Below, piece after piece: positions 47,306-56,593 of a stretch of DNA of 64,000 nucleotides. Below the pieces are notes generated by a model. It did no database searches. It had not been told where the DNA came from and worked only from the letters and a program-made list of their open reading frames with translations. The DNA is from Puniceicoccales bacterium Verruco_01 (lineage in GTDB: Bacteria > Verrucomicrobiota > Verrucomicrobiia > Opitutales > Oceanipulchritudinaceae). Position numbers and translations under genes: made by a program. Position 1 is the first letter of the stretch, and each line of letters opens with the position of its first letter. The stretch is taken from positions 28,115 to 92,114 of the forward strand of contig LVBV01000029.1 of the NCBI GenBank assembly GCA_001604565.1. Reading direction: 5' to 3'.

Positions 47306-49099
47306 ATGAAGACCCTATCGCATCTGGCGACACCACTCGCCATTCTTGGCGCCTTCCTTCCCTCCGTGCTTGAGGCAAGCGTGAACATGGCGGTCATCGA
47401 AAGGCAGGCCCGCTACAACCAGACCGATGCCTCCACCGTCGTCTCCGACACCATCACTTTCAAGCCGTTTGTCTTCTCCTGCTTCATCGGCGAGGGGAAC
47501 GACGCCACCGTGCTCTCGGCGGTCACCCTCACCGGTCCCACCTCGTTGGACGAGATCACGTACGATTCCGGCGACGGATGGTCCATGAAACGGGTTTACA
47601 CGTCCCAGGCGTTCATGCTGTCGGCGTATCCCGCCGGGAACTACAGTCTCGCCCTGACCAAGACTTCGGACGGCCAGACCTACACCACCAACTTCACCCT
47701 CACAAACGACATGGTGACCCTGCCGGACACAATCCCGCAGGTTTCCAACTTCGACGCCCTACAGAACGCCGATCCATCGGGCGCCATTACGATCTCGTGG
47801 AACGCGTGGGTCGGCGGAACGAGCGAGGACGCCGTCACGGTCTATGTCGAGACCCAGAACGGCGACGAGGTGTACAGCACCCCGGATCCCGACAAGGCCG
47901 ATCACCTCCCGGGAACCGCGACGAGCACCGTCATCCCTGCGGAAACGCTCCTCGCGGGAACGAACTACCGCGTTTCCGTCAGTTTCTACAAACTCTTCAT
48001 TGATGACAGCGAAGGAGCCCTGACCGGTTTTCCGGGCGCGATGAAAGGCGTCGCGTGCAGCAACGAAACCATCTTGCCCCTGAAGACCTCCGGTCAGGCG
48101 CCACTTAGCGCCCTTCTCTCTTTCCAGCTCTGGAACCACATGAGCTGGGAGATCACCTCCCTCGACGGCGTCGTCACGGCGGAGGACAGGGTTCCCGGCA
48201 CGGCGGCGGAATCGGTCAGCATCCAGAGTCCCAGCACAGCGTATCTGGCCACAACCGCCGTCACGCTCACAGGGCCCGCTGGTTCGGGGCTGAGCACCAC
48301 CCAGGCGGCAGGCGTTTTCTATAACAACGGAATCTTCACCTACAGCTGGAACGCCACTCCGTATCTGGCGGACGGCGCCTACTCGGTGAACTTCGACGGG
48401 TCCATCCATTCCGACAGCGCCATTTCCTATGCTCCCCAGGCGGCGGACAACTACCTTCTCGTTCCCTCCCTCACGCTACGCGACGGCGTCATCCAGAGCC
48501 TGTCGTGGACGGCCCGGCTGCGTTCGGCCCCGCACACAGTGGTGAGCCTCACGGAAAGTTCCAAGCGATTCTCCCTTGAGCTCCGCAGGACAGACTACTC
48601 CGGCAACCTCTACTCGGATTACGATATCCCCGCCTCCACGACCTCGATCGACCTTGCCTCGCAGGCGATCGCGATCCGTGACGTGGGCCAGATCTTCCTC
48701 GTCTGCACGGGAGAGGCCAACGCCGCCGGCTCCTACAACCAGATCTTCAGCGACTACGCGCTCTCGATGCACGAGAACATCTTCGCCGGCCTCACGCACT
48801 ACGGGGCCTGGATTCCGCCCGCCGATCCCGTCAACGCATCCTTCGGCTGGGTGAGCGACCTGTTCTACCCTTGGGTGTACAGCGTCTCGCTCGACGAAAT
48901 GGCCAACGGCACCTATCAGGGCGACGGCAAAGGCTGGATCTACCTCATGGCCGGAGCCAGCCTTGAAAACGGTTTCTACTTTTACCGCTGGTCCACCGGG
49001 ACATGGTGCTACTCCAATTACAACTGGGGCGGCTGGTTCTACGATTTCGGCGGCAACGGCCACGAAACCGGCTGGTTCGACATGACCCTCGCACCGTAG
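47306..49099 (+). CDS. large secreted protein, aromatic-rich C-terminus
   Basis: This 597-residue protein has a signal peptide (MKTLSHLATPLAILGAFLPS, cleavage near LEAS). The middle has repeated beta-sandwich-like segments such as SGAITISWNAWVGGTSEDAV and YSWNATPYLADGAYSVNFDG, of fibronectin/Ig-like character. The last 120 residues are rich in Trp, Tyr and Gly: WIYLMAGASLENGFYFYRWS, then NYNWGGWFYDF. That C-terminal pattern is common in secreted Verrucomicrobiota proteins of unknown role. It may bind a surface polymer or anchor the protein. The start has no strong Shine-Dalgarno sequence. A perfect terminator follows directly. Confidence 0.7.
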   Translation: MKTLSHLATPLAILGAFLPSVLEASVNMAVIERQARYNQTDASTVVSDTITFKPFVFSCFIGEGNDATVLSAVTLTGPTSLDEITYDSGDGWSMKRVYTSQAFMLSAYPAGNYSLALTKTSDGQTYTTNFTLTNDMVTLPDTIPQVSNFDALQNADPSGAITISWNAWVGGTSEDAVTVYVETQNGDEVYSTPDPDKADHLPGTATSTVIPAETLLAGTNYRVSVSFYKLFIDDSEGALTGFPGAMKGVACSNETILPLKTSGQAPLSALLSFQLWNHMSWEITSLDGVVTAEDRVPGTAAESVSIQSPSTAYLATTAVTLTGPAGSGLSTTQAAGVFYNNGIFTYSWNATPYLADGAYSVNFDGSIHSDSAISYAPQAADNYLLVPSLTLRDGVIQSLSWTARLRSAPHTVVSLTESSKRFSLELRRTDYSGNLYSDYDIPASTTSIDLASQAIAIRDVGQIFLVCTGEANAAGSYNQIFSDYALSMHENIFAGLTHYGAWIPPADPVNASFGWVSDLFYPWVYSVSLDEMANGTYQGDGKGWIYLMAGASLENGFYFYRWSTGTWCYSNYNWGGWFYDFGGNGHETGWFDMTLAP

Positions 49100-49117
49100 C
49101 AGGCGGCCACTTCCTCA

Positions 49118-49147
49118 TCCCGCCGGAGAAATCCGGCGGGATTTTTT
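49118..49147 (+). terminator. intrinsic terminator after the secreted protein gene
   Basis: A perfect ten-base stem (TCCCGCCGGA at 49118-49127 with TCCGGCGGGA at 49132-49141) has a GAAA tetraloop. It is followed by TTTTTT (49142-49147). Confidence 0.9.
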
Positions 49148-49295
49148 CTCGGAAGACATTCACCGGCTTTGTCAGGCGGCGCGGGACGAGCAATTCACAA
49201 CGTCGTCAGTCACATGCCAGATTGGAACTGCTCAATTTTGTCCTCGTGTGGACTCAAGAGCAAAAATGACCATAAAAATCCAATTCAGAACGAAT

Positions 49296-49313
49296 TGCGC
49301 GAATTCCCGCGCA
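49296..49313. promoter_or_regulatory. inverted repeat upstream of the glnA sigma-54 promoter
   Basis: TGCGCG (49296-49301) and CGCGCA (49308-49313) are perfect arms with a six-base spacer. The site lies 57 bases before the -24 GG. That is the usual distance for an NtrC-type enhancer site, although the sequence differs from the enteric NtrC consensus. Confidence 0.4.
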
Positions 49314-49367
49314 GGAATCCGCGTTCTTTCAGACAAAAAATGGACAACCGGTTTGAGGTTTCCGGCG

Positions 49368-49385
49368 TTGGCACTTACCCTGCTT
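49368..49385 (+). promoter_or_regulatory. sigma-54-type promoter of glnA
   Basis: TTGGCACTTACCCTGCTT matches the -24/-12 pattern. GG at 49370-49371 and GC at 49382-49383 are separated by exactly ten bases, with TTGGCAC at -24 (seven of eight consensus positions) and CTGCT at -12 (four of five). It lies about 110 bases before ATG 49495, with the palindrome CGTTCCGGAACG (49394-49405) just downstream. Nitrogen control of glnA by sigma-54 is well known in other bacteria. Confidence 0.75.
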
Positions 49386-49494
49386 GATTCAGACGTTCCG
49401 GAACGCTTTGTAGATTGACTTTGCCGTTCCGACAGAAAACCTCATTCAAATTACGGCCACAGGCCAGTAGAAAAATCCAACAAACCCGAAATCC

Positions 49495-50904
49495 ATGACA
49501 CCGTCCGAAGTATTGAAGCTCGCGAAGGAAAAGAATGTGAAGTCGGTTGACATGAAGTTCACTGACCTTCATGGCACCTGGCAACACTTCACCATTCCGG
49601 TGAACGAGATGACTCTCGACATTTTCGAGGAAGGCCTTGGCTTTGACGGATCCTCCATCCGCGGATGGAAGGGCATCGAATGCTCCGACATGCTCTGCAT
49701 GCCCGATCCGAAGACCGCCTTCATCGATCCCTTCACGGAGTTCCCGACCCTCTCGCTGATCTGCGACATCGAGGATCCGATGACCCGTGAGCCGTATGAC
49801 CGCGACCCGCGCGGCATCGCCAAGAAGGCCGAACAATACCTGAAGTCCACAGGCATTGCCGACACCTGCTACATGGGACCGGAAGCCGAATTCTTCATTT
49901 TCGACGACGTCCGCTACAGCAACACCTCCAACGCGTGCAGCTACAGTGTGGATTCCTGCGAGGGCATCTGGAACACGGACCGCGAGGAATTCCCGAACCT
50001 CGGCAACAAGATCCGCCACAAGGAAGGCTACTTCCCGGTCCCGCCGATGGACCAGTTGAACGACCTGCGCGACGAGATGATGCATGTGATGAACGATCTT
50101 GGCCTCAAGATCGAAAAGCAGCACCACGAGGTCGCCACCGCCGGCCAGGCCGAAATCGACATCCGCTTCGACTCGCTCCTCAACATGGGCGACAAGCAGA
50201 TGATGTTCAAGTACGTCACCAAGAACGTCGCCCACCGTCACGGCAAGGTCGTCACCTTCATGCCCAAGCCCCTCTTCGGAGACAACGGCAGCGGCATGCA
50301 CGTGCACAGCTCCCTGTGGAAGGATGGCAAGCCCCTCTTCGGCGGCGACGGCTACGCGGGTCTCTCGCAACTGGCCCTGTGGTACATCGGCGGCATCTTG
50401 AAGCACGCCCCGGCCCTCTGCGCGATCACGAACCCGACGAACAATTCCTACAAGCGCCTGGTTCCCGGCTTCGAAGCCCCGGTGATCCTCGCCCTCTCGG
50501 CCCGCAACCGCTCGGCCATCTGCCGCATCCCGACCTACTCGCCCAGCCCCAAGGCCAAGCGCGTTGAGTTCCGCTGCCCGGACCCGGCTGCCAATCCGTA
50601 CCTCGCCTTCGCGGCGATCATGATGGCGGGTCTGGACGGCATCCAGAACAAGATCGACCCCGGTGAAGGCATGGACAAGAACCTCTACGATCTTCCCCCG
50701 GAAGAGGCGAAGAAGCTCAAGATGGTTCCGGAGTCCCTCAAGGGCGCCATCGAGGCCCTCAATGCCGACAAGGACTTCCTCCTCAAGGGCGGAGTGTTCA
50801 ACGAGGACTTCCTCGACAACTTCTGCGCCCTCAAGAAGGCGGAGTACGACCAGGTTCGCCTGCGCGTGCATCCGATCGAGTACGCGATGTATTTCGACGT
50901 CTAG
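49495..50904 (+). CDS. glnA: glutamine synthetase type I
   Basis: This 469-residue dodecamer-type GlnA has [19 protein letters not shown] at the N-terminus, the metal-binding [10 protein letters not shown], the ATP-site [19 protein letters not shown] and [17 protein letters not shown], and the arginine flap NRSAICRIP. The adenylylation-site segment [15 protein letters not shown] keeps the Tyr, so covalent control by GlnE is possible. It makes glutamine from glutamate and ammonia. A sigma-54-type promoter lies upstream, and a strong terminator ends the transcript. Confidence 0.98.
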   Translation: MTPSEVLKLAKEKNVKSVDMKFTDLHGTWQHFTIPVNEMTLDIFEEGLGFDGSSIRGWKGIECSDMLCMPDPKTAFIDPFTEFPTLSLICDIEDPMTREPYDRDPRGIAKKAEQYLKSTGIADTCYMGPEAEFFIFDDVRYSNTSNACSYSVDSCEGIWNTDREEFPNLGNKIRHKEGYFPVPPMDQLNDLRDEMMHVMNDLGLKIEKQHHEVATAGQAEIDIRFDSLLNMGDKQMMFKYVTKNVAHRHGKVVTFMPKPLFGDNGSGMHVHSSLWKDGKPLFGGDGYAGLSQLALWYIGGILKHAPALCAITNPTNNSYKRLVPGFEAPVILALSARNRSAICRIPTYSPSPKAKRVEFRCPDPAANPYLAFAAIMMAGLDGIQNKIDPGEGMDKNLYDLPPEEAKKLKMVPESLKGAIEALNADKDFLLKGGVFNEDFLDNFCALKKAEYDQVRLRVHPIEYAMYFDV

Positions 50905-50932
50905 TCGCAGTAGCGTTTTCGATGTTTTTTAC

Positions 50933-50963
50933 AGCCCCGGACCCAGGTCCGGGGCTTTTTTTT
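50933..50963 (+). terminator. intrinsic terminator after glnA
   Basis: AGCCCCGGAC (50933-50942) pairs with GTCCGGGGCT (50947-50956) around a four-base loop. A run of eight T bases begins at 50956. Confidence 0.92.
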
Positions 50964-51091
50964 ACCCTCCGCCAACCGATTGAACTCTTGAGCGCGGTTC
51001 TTTGTTCGGACATGCAACGTTCCGGATAACTACTTCTCTCGATCCGCCGGAAAGGCACCCCGCCGAAAACTCCAGTTTGCACCCATCCAAA

Positions 51092-51751
51092 GTGAAAGTC
51101 GTTATCGCAGATCCGCATACCCTCTTCCGTAGCCTTCTGGCCCACTGGCTGGCCGGCGAACGCGGAATACGGCTGGCGGGACAGGCAGCCAGCGGGGAAA
51201 AGGTGATCGAGCTAGTGGCCTCTCAGGATGCGGACCTGCTCATCGTGGACCCTGTCCTGCCCGTGATCTCCGGCTTCGCTCTGGCGCGACAGCTCATGGA
51301 GGACCGCCCCGCACTGCGGATCATCGCGGTGTACCAGTCCAGCAAGCCCCACTTTGTGGACCGTCTGCAGAAGACGGGCTTCCACGGTTGCATCTGCAAG
51401 AGGGGCAACACGCTGGCAAACCTGCGGCAGGCGATCGAAAGCGTGATGGACGGCAACGCCTACTACTGCGCGGAAACCTGCCGCGTGCAGAACGCCCTCT
51501 ACAACGATCCGAAGTCCTTTGCCCGCCTGCTTTCCGACCGCGAGCAGGAGATTTTGGCCCTCATCGGCGAAGGGCTGGACAACGAGGTGATCGGCGCACA
51601 CCTAGGCCTCTCGCCAGCCACCGTGCAGACGCACCGGCGGAACCTCTTCAAGAAGCTGGACATCCACGACACCCCCGCCCTGATGCGCTACGCCTTCGAC
51701 CAGGGGTTCTGCCCGTCGGTGAACGAGGACTTCCCGCAACTTGTGCGGTAG
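51092..51751 (+). CDS. NarL/FixJ-type response regulator
   Basis: This 219-residue protein, starting at GTG 51092, has a receiver domain (VKVVIADPHTLFRSLLAHWL, phosphoacceptor region LLIVDPVLPVISG with Asp). A LuxR helix-turn-helix output domain follows (LLSDREQEILALIGEGLDNE, then IGAHLGLSPATVQTHRRNLF). The receiver's switch Lys is replaced in GFHGCICKRGN, so the Lys is shifted. No sensor kinase is next to it. The frame extends 30 codons upstream of 51092, but the added residues are not conserved in the family. The gene may act on glnA or on distant targets. Confidence 0.85.
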   Translation: MKVVIADPHTLFRSLLAHWLAGERGIRLAGQAASGEKVIELVASQDADLLIVDPVLPVISGFALARQLMEDRPALRIIAVYQSSKPHFVDRLQKTGFHGCICKRGNTLANLRQAIESVMDGNAYYCAETCRVQNALYNDPKSFARLLSDREQEILALIGEGLDNEVIGAHLGLSPATVQTHRRNLFKKLDIHDTPALMRYAFDQGFCPSVNEDFPQLVR

Positions 51752-51767
51752 AGTCGGACCGGCGGCT

Positions 51768-52694
51768 CTATCCCCGCGCCTGCGGGTTCATCCATGCCAC
51801 GGCAAGGTCCGCCGCAAGGTTCATGAGGACGACCATCCCCGCATAGAGGAGCACCGTCCCCTGCACGAGCGTGAAGTCGCGCGAGAAGGCGCCGGAAACG
51901 AAGAGCTGGCCGAGGCCCGGGATGTTGAAGATCGTCTCCACGACGAAGCTGCCCGTGAGGATTCCCGCGAAGGCGGGCCCGAGGTAGGCGACGAGCGGCA
52001 CGAGCCCTCCCTTGAGGACGTGGCGCACGATCAGGGAAAAGCCCGAAATCCCCCTCGAGCGCGCCGCGCGGATGTAGTCTTTGCCGAGAATCTCCGCCAC
52101 GCCCGCCCTCGTCAGGCGCGCGATCACCGCCGCATAGGCAAGGCCGAGGGTGACGGCGGGCAGAATCCGGTCGCAGGGCGCGAACCACCCCGTTGGATTC
52201 ATCCAGAAAAGCCACAGGGAAAAGATCATGACAAGGATCGGCCCGACGACAAAGGCGGGCAAGCACACTCCGGCCATCGCCGCCGTCATAAGGAGACGGT
52301 CCGGCCACCTGTTCCGCCACAGTGCCGCCGTCACGCCGAGCGGCACGCCTACCGCCAGCGCAAAGAGAATGCCCCAGCCGCCGAGCTCCAGCGACACCGG
52401 AAGCGCCTCGGCGATCATGGAATTGACGGAGCGGCCCTCGTACTTGAAGGAGGGCCCGAGGTCGCCGCGCAGGACGATGTTCCCGAGGGTTGTCACATAC
52501 TGGTGCCACAGGCCCTGATCGAGGCCGTAATGCTCGGATAGCCGCGCCATCACTTCCGGCGGGACGTTCCGCTCGCTCGCGAACGGGCCGCCCGGCGCCG
52601 CCCGCACCATGAAAAATGTGATGGTGAAAACCGCGAGGAGAACCGGAATGGTCTGCAAAAGGCGACTGGCGATATGGCGGAGCAACCCGCCCAT
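51768..52694 (-). CDS. oligopeptide/dipeptide-type ABC permease, orphan
   Basis: This 308-residue inner-membrane protein has six helices and the DppB/OppB layout: SRLLQTIPVLLAVFTITFFM, a periplasmic loop with EVMARLSEHYGLDQGLWHQYVTTL, then the EAA-loop segment YIRAARSRGISGFSLIVRHVL. Oligopeptide systems need a partner permease and one or two ATPases. None is next to it. It ends 17 bases from the response regulator and begins 37 bases from a FepB-type binding protein, with which it does not belong by family. The start at ATG 52694 lacks a Shine-Dalgarno sequence. Confidence 0.82.
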   Translation of the reverse strand: MGGLLRHIASRLLQTIPVLLAVFTITFFMVRAAPGGPFASERNVPPEVMARLSEHYGLDQGLWHQYVTTLGNIVLRGDLGPSFKYEGRSVNSMIAEALPVSLELGGWGILFALAVGVPLGVTAALWRNRWPDRLLMTAAMAGVCLPAFVVGPILVMIFSLWLFWMNPTGWFAPCDRILPAVTLGLAYAAVIARLTRAGVAEILGKDYIRAARSRGISGFSLIVRHVLKGGLVPLVAYLGPAFAGILTGSFVVETIFNIPGLGQLFVSGAFSRDFTLVQGTVLLYAGMVVLMNLAADLAVAWMNPQARG

Positions 52695-52730
52695 ACAAAG
52701 CCGGGAAAGGGTCCCGCGCAAGAGCGCCGA

Positions 52731-53678
52731 TCACTTCGTCTCGCGAACGGCTGCGGAAATGAACTCCATCGCCTCCAGTGTGCGCGGCCCGGGGATGTTG
52801 AGATACACCTGCGGGACTAGGAGAATCCGGCAACCAGTGGACGAGAAAACCTGCCGCCACACCGGGTCTTCAGCCAGTTTGTCCACCCGGGCGCGCAATT
52901 CCGCCGCATCCCGCTCCCCGTCCGGAAGAGGCATCAGGATAAACTCAGGCCGCAGCGTGAGGAGCGCCTCGCGCGAGAGCCGGGGCCAGGAGCTTTTCGC
53001 GCGGTTTGCCACGTTGTCGAGGCCGATTTCCTTAAGCATATCGTCCACCCAGCTGCCGCGTCCCGCGCTTCCCATGGAGTCCAGATCGTAGATAAGCGCC
53101 ACGCGGACGTGTTCGCCCGCCGGGATCGATGCGGCCAGCGCCCTGCGCCGCGCGTCCATCGCCGCAACAACGGCATCGCCCTGTCCAGAATCACCCAGAA
53201 TTCCAGCGATCGTCCGCATGTCGGCCATCACGTCGCCAAGGCCCTGATGTTTGAAGACGACGCTGGGGATGCCGCCCTGCGAGATCGCCTCGTACACGTG
53301 CGGCGGGGTCATTTCCGTCCCGATAACGAGCGAGGGGGCAAGCGCGATGATCCGCTCGATGTCGGGACTGGTCATATTGCCGATGCGCTCGACCTTTGCC
53401 GCGAGAGGATTCACGCACCACTGCGTGACACCGACGAGCTTCCCCGCCTCGCCAAGAGCCGAGAGCATCTCCGTGACGCTCGGCGCCATCGACACGATCG
53501 TCACGGGCCGGGAGGGAATCGTAACGGTCCGCCCAAGGTCGTCCGTCACGCTCATGGGATAACCCGGCGCGACAGCCCTCGAAATCTCCGCCGACGCGTC
53601 CTTCCTCCCGCAGGCGGCAACGAATGCGACCAGCGCAAGAAGTGTCAGGCGAATGCAGCTCCTGAAGAGGAATGGCAT
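52731..53678 (-). CDS. FepB/BtuF-type ABC solute-binding lipoprotein
   Basis: This 315-residue protein has a lipobox ending VAAC (Cys23). A periplasmic-binding fold follows with DDLGRTVTIPSRPVTIVSMA, PSVTEMLSALGEAGKLVGVT and a long linking helix. Members bind ferric siderophores, haem or cobalamin. The TonB-dependent receptor gene diverges from it 145 bases away, making a receptor and binding-protein pair for one ligand. The matching FecCD-type permease is not in the window. The ligand could be cobalamin, since the receptor is BtuB-like, but no cobalamin riboswitch was found. Confidence 0.85.
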   Translation of the reverse strand: MPFLFRSCIRLTLLALVAFVAACGRKDASAEISRAVAPGYPMSVTDDLGRTVTIPSRPVTIVSMAPSVTEMLSALGEAGKLVGVTQWCVNPLAAKVERIGNMTSPDIERIIALAPSLVIGTEMTPPHVYEAISQGGIPSVVFKHQGLGDVMADMRTIAGILGDSGQGDAVVAAMDARRRALAASIPAGEHVRVALIYDLDSMGSAGRGSWVDDMLKEIGLDNVANRAKSSWPRLSREALLTLRPEFILMPLPDGERDAAELRARVDKLAEDPVWRQVFSSTGCRILLVPQVYLNIPGPRTLEAMEFISAAVRETK

Positions 53679-53718
53679 GAAGGACGTGTTTTATCTGGCA
53701 GTCATGTGCCGTCAAGTA

Positions 53719-53747
53719 TTGACAGTGCTCTGCCGGTTTTCGATTGT
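53719..53747 (+). promoter_or_regulatory. candidate promoter of the TonB-dependent receptor
   Basis: TTGACA (53719-53724) is followed after 17 bases by GATTGT (53742-53747), which keeps three of six -10 positions. It lies in the divergent gap with the binding protein gene. Confidence 0.35.
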
Positions 53748-53823
53748 TCCCGGAATCCGTCGCTCTAGCAAGCCGTCTCTTGGAAGGCATCGCCGCGCGG
53801 CAACGATCTCTTTCCTGCGTAAC

Positions 53824-55785
53824 ATGAACAAATTATTCCCTCTCTCCATTGTCGTACTATCGTCCTTTACGACGCCCGCCCTCTTCGGCGCGGAGGACGA
53901 CATCCTCGTTCTGGAGCCCGTCACCGTCACGGCGACGCGCTTCGACACCGATTCCCTCTCCGTGCCCGCGTCGATCTCCGTCATCGGACGCGACTCGATC
54001 CTTTCCACAGCGGCGACGAACGTCGCGGACCTGCTGGGCGACCTCGGCATCTCGATGCGCTCCTACACGGGCAATCCCGCGCAGAGCATGATCGACACGC
54101 GCGGCTTCGGCGAGATGGGGAATTTGAACGTCCTCGTCCTCGTGGACAACCGCCGCATCAACCTGCCGGATATGAGCAGCGTCAACTGGCTCGGCCTGCC
54201 GCTGGCAGGCGTGGACAAGATCGAATACATCCGTGGCAGCCAGAGCGCCCTGTACGGCAACAACTCGGCGGGCGGCGTCCTCAAGATCACCACGGCGATC
54301 CCCACGGAAAAAGGCGCCGTGGCCACGGCGGGCCTCGGAAGCTGGGACAGCCGCGTCTTCCGCGCGAGCGCCTGGAGCCCCGTGACGGAGCACCTGCGCC
54401 TCAAGGCGGAACTCGGCTACAGCGACAGCGACGGTTACCGCGACAATTCCGGCTATCGCGCCCGCATCGCGAACGCGGCGGCGGAGGGCGATTTTTCCGG
54501 CGCGAAATGGACCCTCGGCGCGGGCCTCGACGCCAGCACCTTTGAATACCCGGGATCCATCGACACCGCCACCTATCACACCAACCCGCAGGCGTGCGGG
54601 TATTTCGACCCCGAAAATTACCATGGCAAGGCCACCGGCGCCCATGCGGAGAGCTCGCTCGCCCTCAAGGGGGACGATTCCGAACTGCGCACGGACCTTG
54701 CTTACAACCGGCGCGACATGTGGTGGAATCTCGGCAAATGGACCTGCGCGGAAAACACGCTGGAAACCTGGAGCCTCGCCCCGCGCCTCAAGAAGGAATT
54801 CGGCGAACACTGGAGCGCCGAGGCGGGCCTCGACGGCGAGTATGACCGCCTTTACACCCTGCGTTTTTCGGACATGGCGCACACCACGAGCCTCGGCTAC
54901 GCGCGGCTCACGCGCTTCTTCGGCGCGGCATACGGCGCCCTCTCGTGGAAGAGCCAGGGTGAAAAGCCCCTGACGATCGACCTGGCGGGACGCCTTCAGG
55001 AGGCGAAGCTGGAGGGCGCGATCCACGACAACACCGCGAACCTCGACACGGACAAATCCGGCAGCGACAATGCGCTGTCGCTCGGCACCACATGGATGGC
55101 GGCGAAGAACGTCCGCCTCTGGATGCGCGCGGACAAGTTCTTCCGCTATCCGGCGACGGACGAGGTGGCCGCCTACTCCGGCTACGCAATGTCCAGCCCC
55201 TTCAACAAGGACCTGCATTCCGAGCGCGGCCACGGCGTCGAGGCCGGTGCGGAGTGGGGCCTCCCCCACCTCACCCTCTCGGCCACGGCCTTTGCGCAGG
55301 ACGTGGAGGGCCTGATCGCCTACGACTGGATGAAGAACCTGAACGTGAACCTCTCGGACGCCCGGCGCCTAGGCACGGAGCTTTCCGCGAAAGTGTCGCT
55401 CGGCGAATTCCGGGCGGGTGTCACGGCGACGTGGCTCGATGTCACCTTCACGAGCGGCGACTACGACGGATCGGACCTGTATCTCATCCCGCACAACCAG
55501 CTCTCGGGCTACGCGGAATACACCTTCGGACGGCTCTCGGCCCGCGCGTCGGTGCGGTACACCGGCTCCCAGCGTCAGGGCGGGGACTCCTACAACACGA
55601 TGGAGAGAATGCCCGCCTACGCCGTGGTGGACCTCACCCTACGCCTGCGCCTGACGGACACGCTGCACCTTTACGCGGCGGTGGACAACCTGCTGGACCG
55701 CCGCTACGCGACGATCGAATACTACGATTACTGGTATCCCGCGCAGGAACGCGGTTACCGCGCCGGGATCCAGTGGCACTACTGA
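53824..55785 (+). CDS. TonB-dependent outer-membrane receptor, BtuB-like
   Basis: This 653-residue protein has a signal peptide (PLSIVVLSSFTTPALFGA), the TonB box and plug start LVLEPVTVTATRFDTDSLSV, plug blocks DTRGFGEMGNLNVLVLVDNR and YIRGSQSALYGNNSAGGVLK, and a 22-strand barrel ending in aromatic-rich GYRAGIQWHY. It resembles BtuB and related small-ligand receptors in length and plug motifs. Energy would come from ExbB/ExbD and a TonB-type protein. A good terminator follows at 55810-55843. Confidence 0.92.
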   Translation: MNKLFPLSIVVLSSFTTPALFGAEDDILVLEPVTVTATRFDTDSLSVPASISVIGRDSILSTAATNVADLLGDLGISMRSYTGNPAQSMIDTRGFGEMGNLNVLVLVDNRRINLPDMSSVNWLGLPLAGVDKIEYIRGSQSALYGNNSAGGVLKITTAIPTEKGAVATAGLGSWDSRVFRASAWSPVTEHLRLKAELGYSDSDGYRDNSGYRARIANAAAEGDFSGAKWTLGAGLDASTFEYPGSIDTATYHTNPQACGYFDPENYHGKATGAHAESSLALKGDDSELRTDLAYNRRDMWWNLGKWTCAENTLETWSLAPRLKKEFGEHWSAEAGLDGEYDRLYTLRFSDMAHTTSLGYARLTRFFGAAYGALSWKSQGEKPLTIDLAGRLQEAKLEGAIHDNTANLDTDKSGSDNALSLGTTWMAAKNVRLWMRADKFFRYPATDEVAAYSGYAMSSPFNKDLHSERGHGVEAGAEWGLPHLTLSATAFAQDVEGLIAYDWMKNLNVNLSDARRLGTELSAKVSLGEFRAGVTATWLDVTFTSGDYDGSDLYLIPHNQLSGYAEYTFGRLSARASVRYTGSQRQGGDSYNTMERMPAYAVVDLTLRLRLTDTLHLYAAVDNLLDRRYATIEYYDYWYPAQERGYRAGIQWHY

Positions 55786-55809
55786 TCCTTTGCCTAATCA
55801 AGTCAAGAG

Positions 55810-55843
55810 AGCGCCGGTTTCCTTTCGGGGGCCGGCGCTTTTT
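55810..55843 (+). terminator. intrinsic terminator after the receptor gene
   Basis: AGCGCCGG (55810-55817) pairs with CCGGCGCT (55832-55839) around a 14-base loop and is followed by a T-run to 55843. Confidence 0.8.
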
Positions 55844-55855
55844 GTCCCCGGAATG

Positions 55856-56173
55856 TCAGCCTTGTTTCTTTGCCGAAGAGTCGAACAGCGTGATACCGAC
55901 ACGTTCGATGTGTTCGCGAAGCGCCTCGTTCTCGATCGAATCGTAGCGCAGAACGTCGAACTGATAGGGAAGCGGCAGCAAGTCCAGCTCCGCAGCGATT
56001 TTCCCGCATTCCAGTTCCGCCATGTCGCCGAAGACCGCCAGATCGACATCCGAGTTGGGACGGGCCGTGCCCTTGGCGCGGGACCCGAACAGCAGCACCT
56101 TGCGCACGTTTCCGCTGCGCTCGAACACGTCGCGGATCAGGGACAATTCCGCCTCCGTGAGTCCCGAATTCAC
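55856..56173 (-). CDS. MNT-type nucleotidyltransferase (antitoxin of HEPN/MNT pair)
   Basis: This 105-residue protein, starting at GTG 56173, has the minimal nucleotidyltransferase motif LLFGSRAKGTARPNSDVDL, with Gly-Ser and the paired aspartates. MNT proteins neutralise HEPN ribonuclease toxins, in studied cases by adenylylating them. The GTG overlaps the TGA that ends the HEPN gene in its expected frame (GTGA at 56170-56173), a classic coupled arrangement. In the sequence as given, a one-base shift makes the upstream HEPN frame run on into this gene. Confidence 0.8.
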   Translation of the reverse strand: MNSGLTEAELSLIRDVFERSGNVRKVLLFGSRAKGTARPNSDVDLAVFGDMAELECGKIAAELDLLPLPYQFDVLRYDSIENEALREHIERVGITLFDSSAKKQG

Positions 56174-56593
56174 AGTGCGTCCTCCAACCTCGCCTTCAGA
56201 AGTTCCCGCAGATCGGTCAAAGCCGGTAGGATAACGGCCTTGAATCGTGCCGAGAACCTCTTTCGCCTTCACCGCGTCGTACATGTGGGAAAGCTTGTTA
56301 CGATGCAGCATCATGTCGATCCATACCTGACCGTCGGCAAGCAGACCCGATGCAAACGCCGCCTTGATCGCTGAACGCGGACCCACGGGGGAAGCGATGA
56401 CGATGCCGTTGAACTCCAGGTAGTCCTTGAGCGTCTTCCATCCCAGTTCAAAGGAATACTCGAAACGCTGAAGGAGACCCTCGCTTTCCAGATCGGAAAA
56501 GCTCTCCAGAGTCCGATTCTCGAACGCGCCGCACAAAAGCAGAACCGCCTTGTCGAAGTTCTCGTATCTCTGCCGCCAGCGAACGTCCTTCAT
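56170..56593 (-). pseudogene. HEPN-domain toxin gene with a one-base frameshift
   Basis: From ATG 56593 the frame encodes a HEPN protein of the HI0074 type: MKDVRWRQRYENFDKAVLLL, RFEYSFELGWKTLKDYLEFN, and the Rx4H ribonuclease motif RNKLSH. After about 120 codons it reads RYPTGFDRSAGT, which breaks the family's closing helix. Removing one G of the pair at 56229-56230 restores RYLPALTDLRELLKARLEDA and a TGA at 56170. That TGA overlaps the MNT start by four bases. The shift is therefore a single inserted base, real or from sequencing. Without correction the two proteins fuse. Confidence 0.65.

Noticed and set aside
53679..53823. Cobalamin riboswitch ahead of the BtuB-like receptor
   Set aside because: The gap is only 145 bases and lacks the conserved B12-box and core segments; no evidence found.
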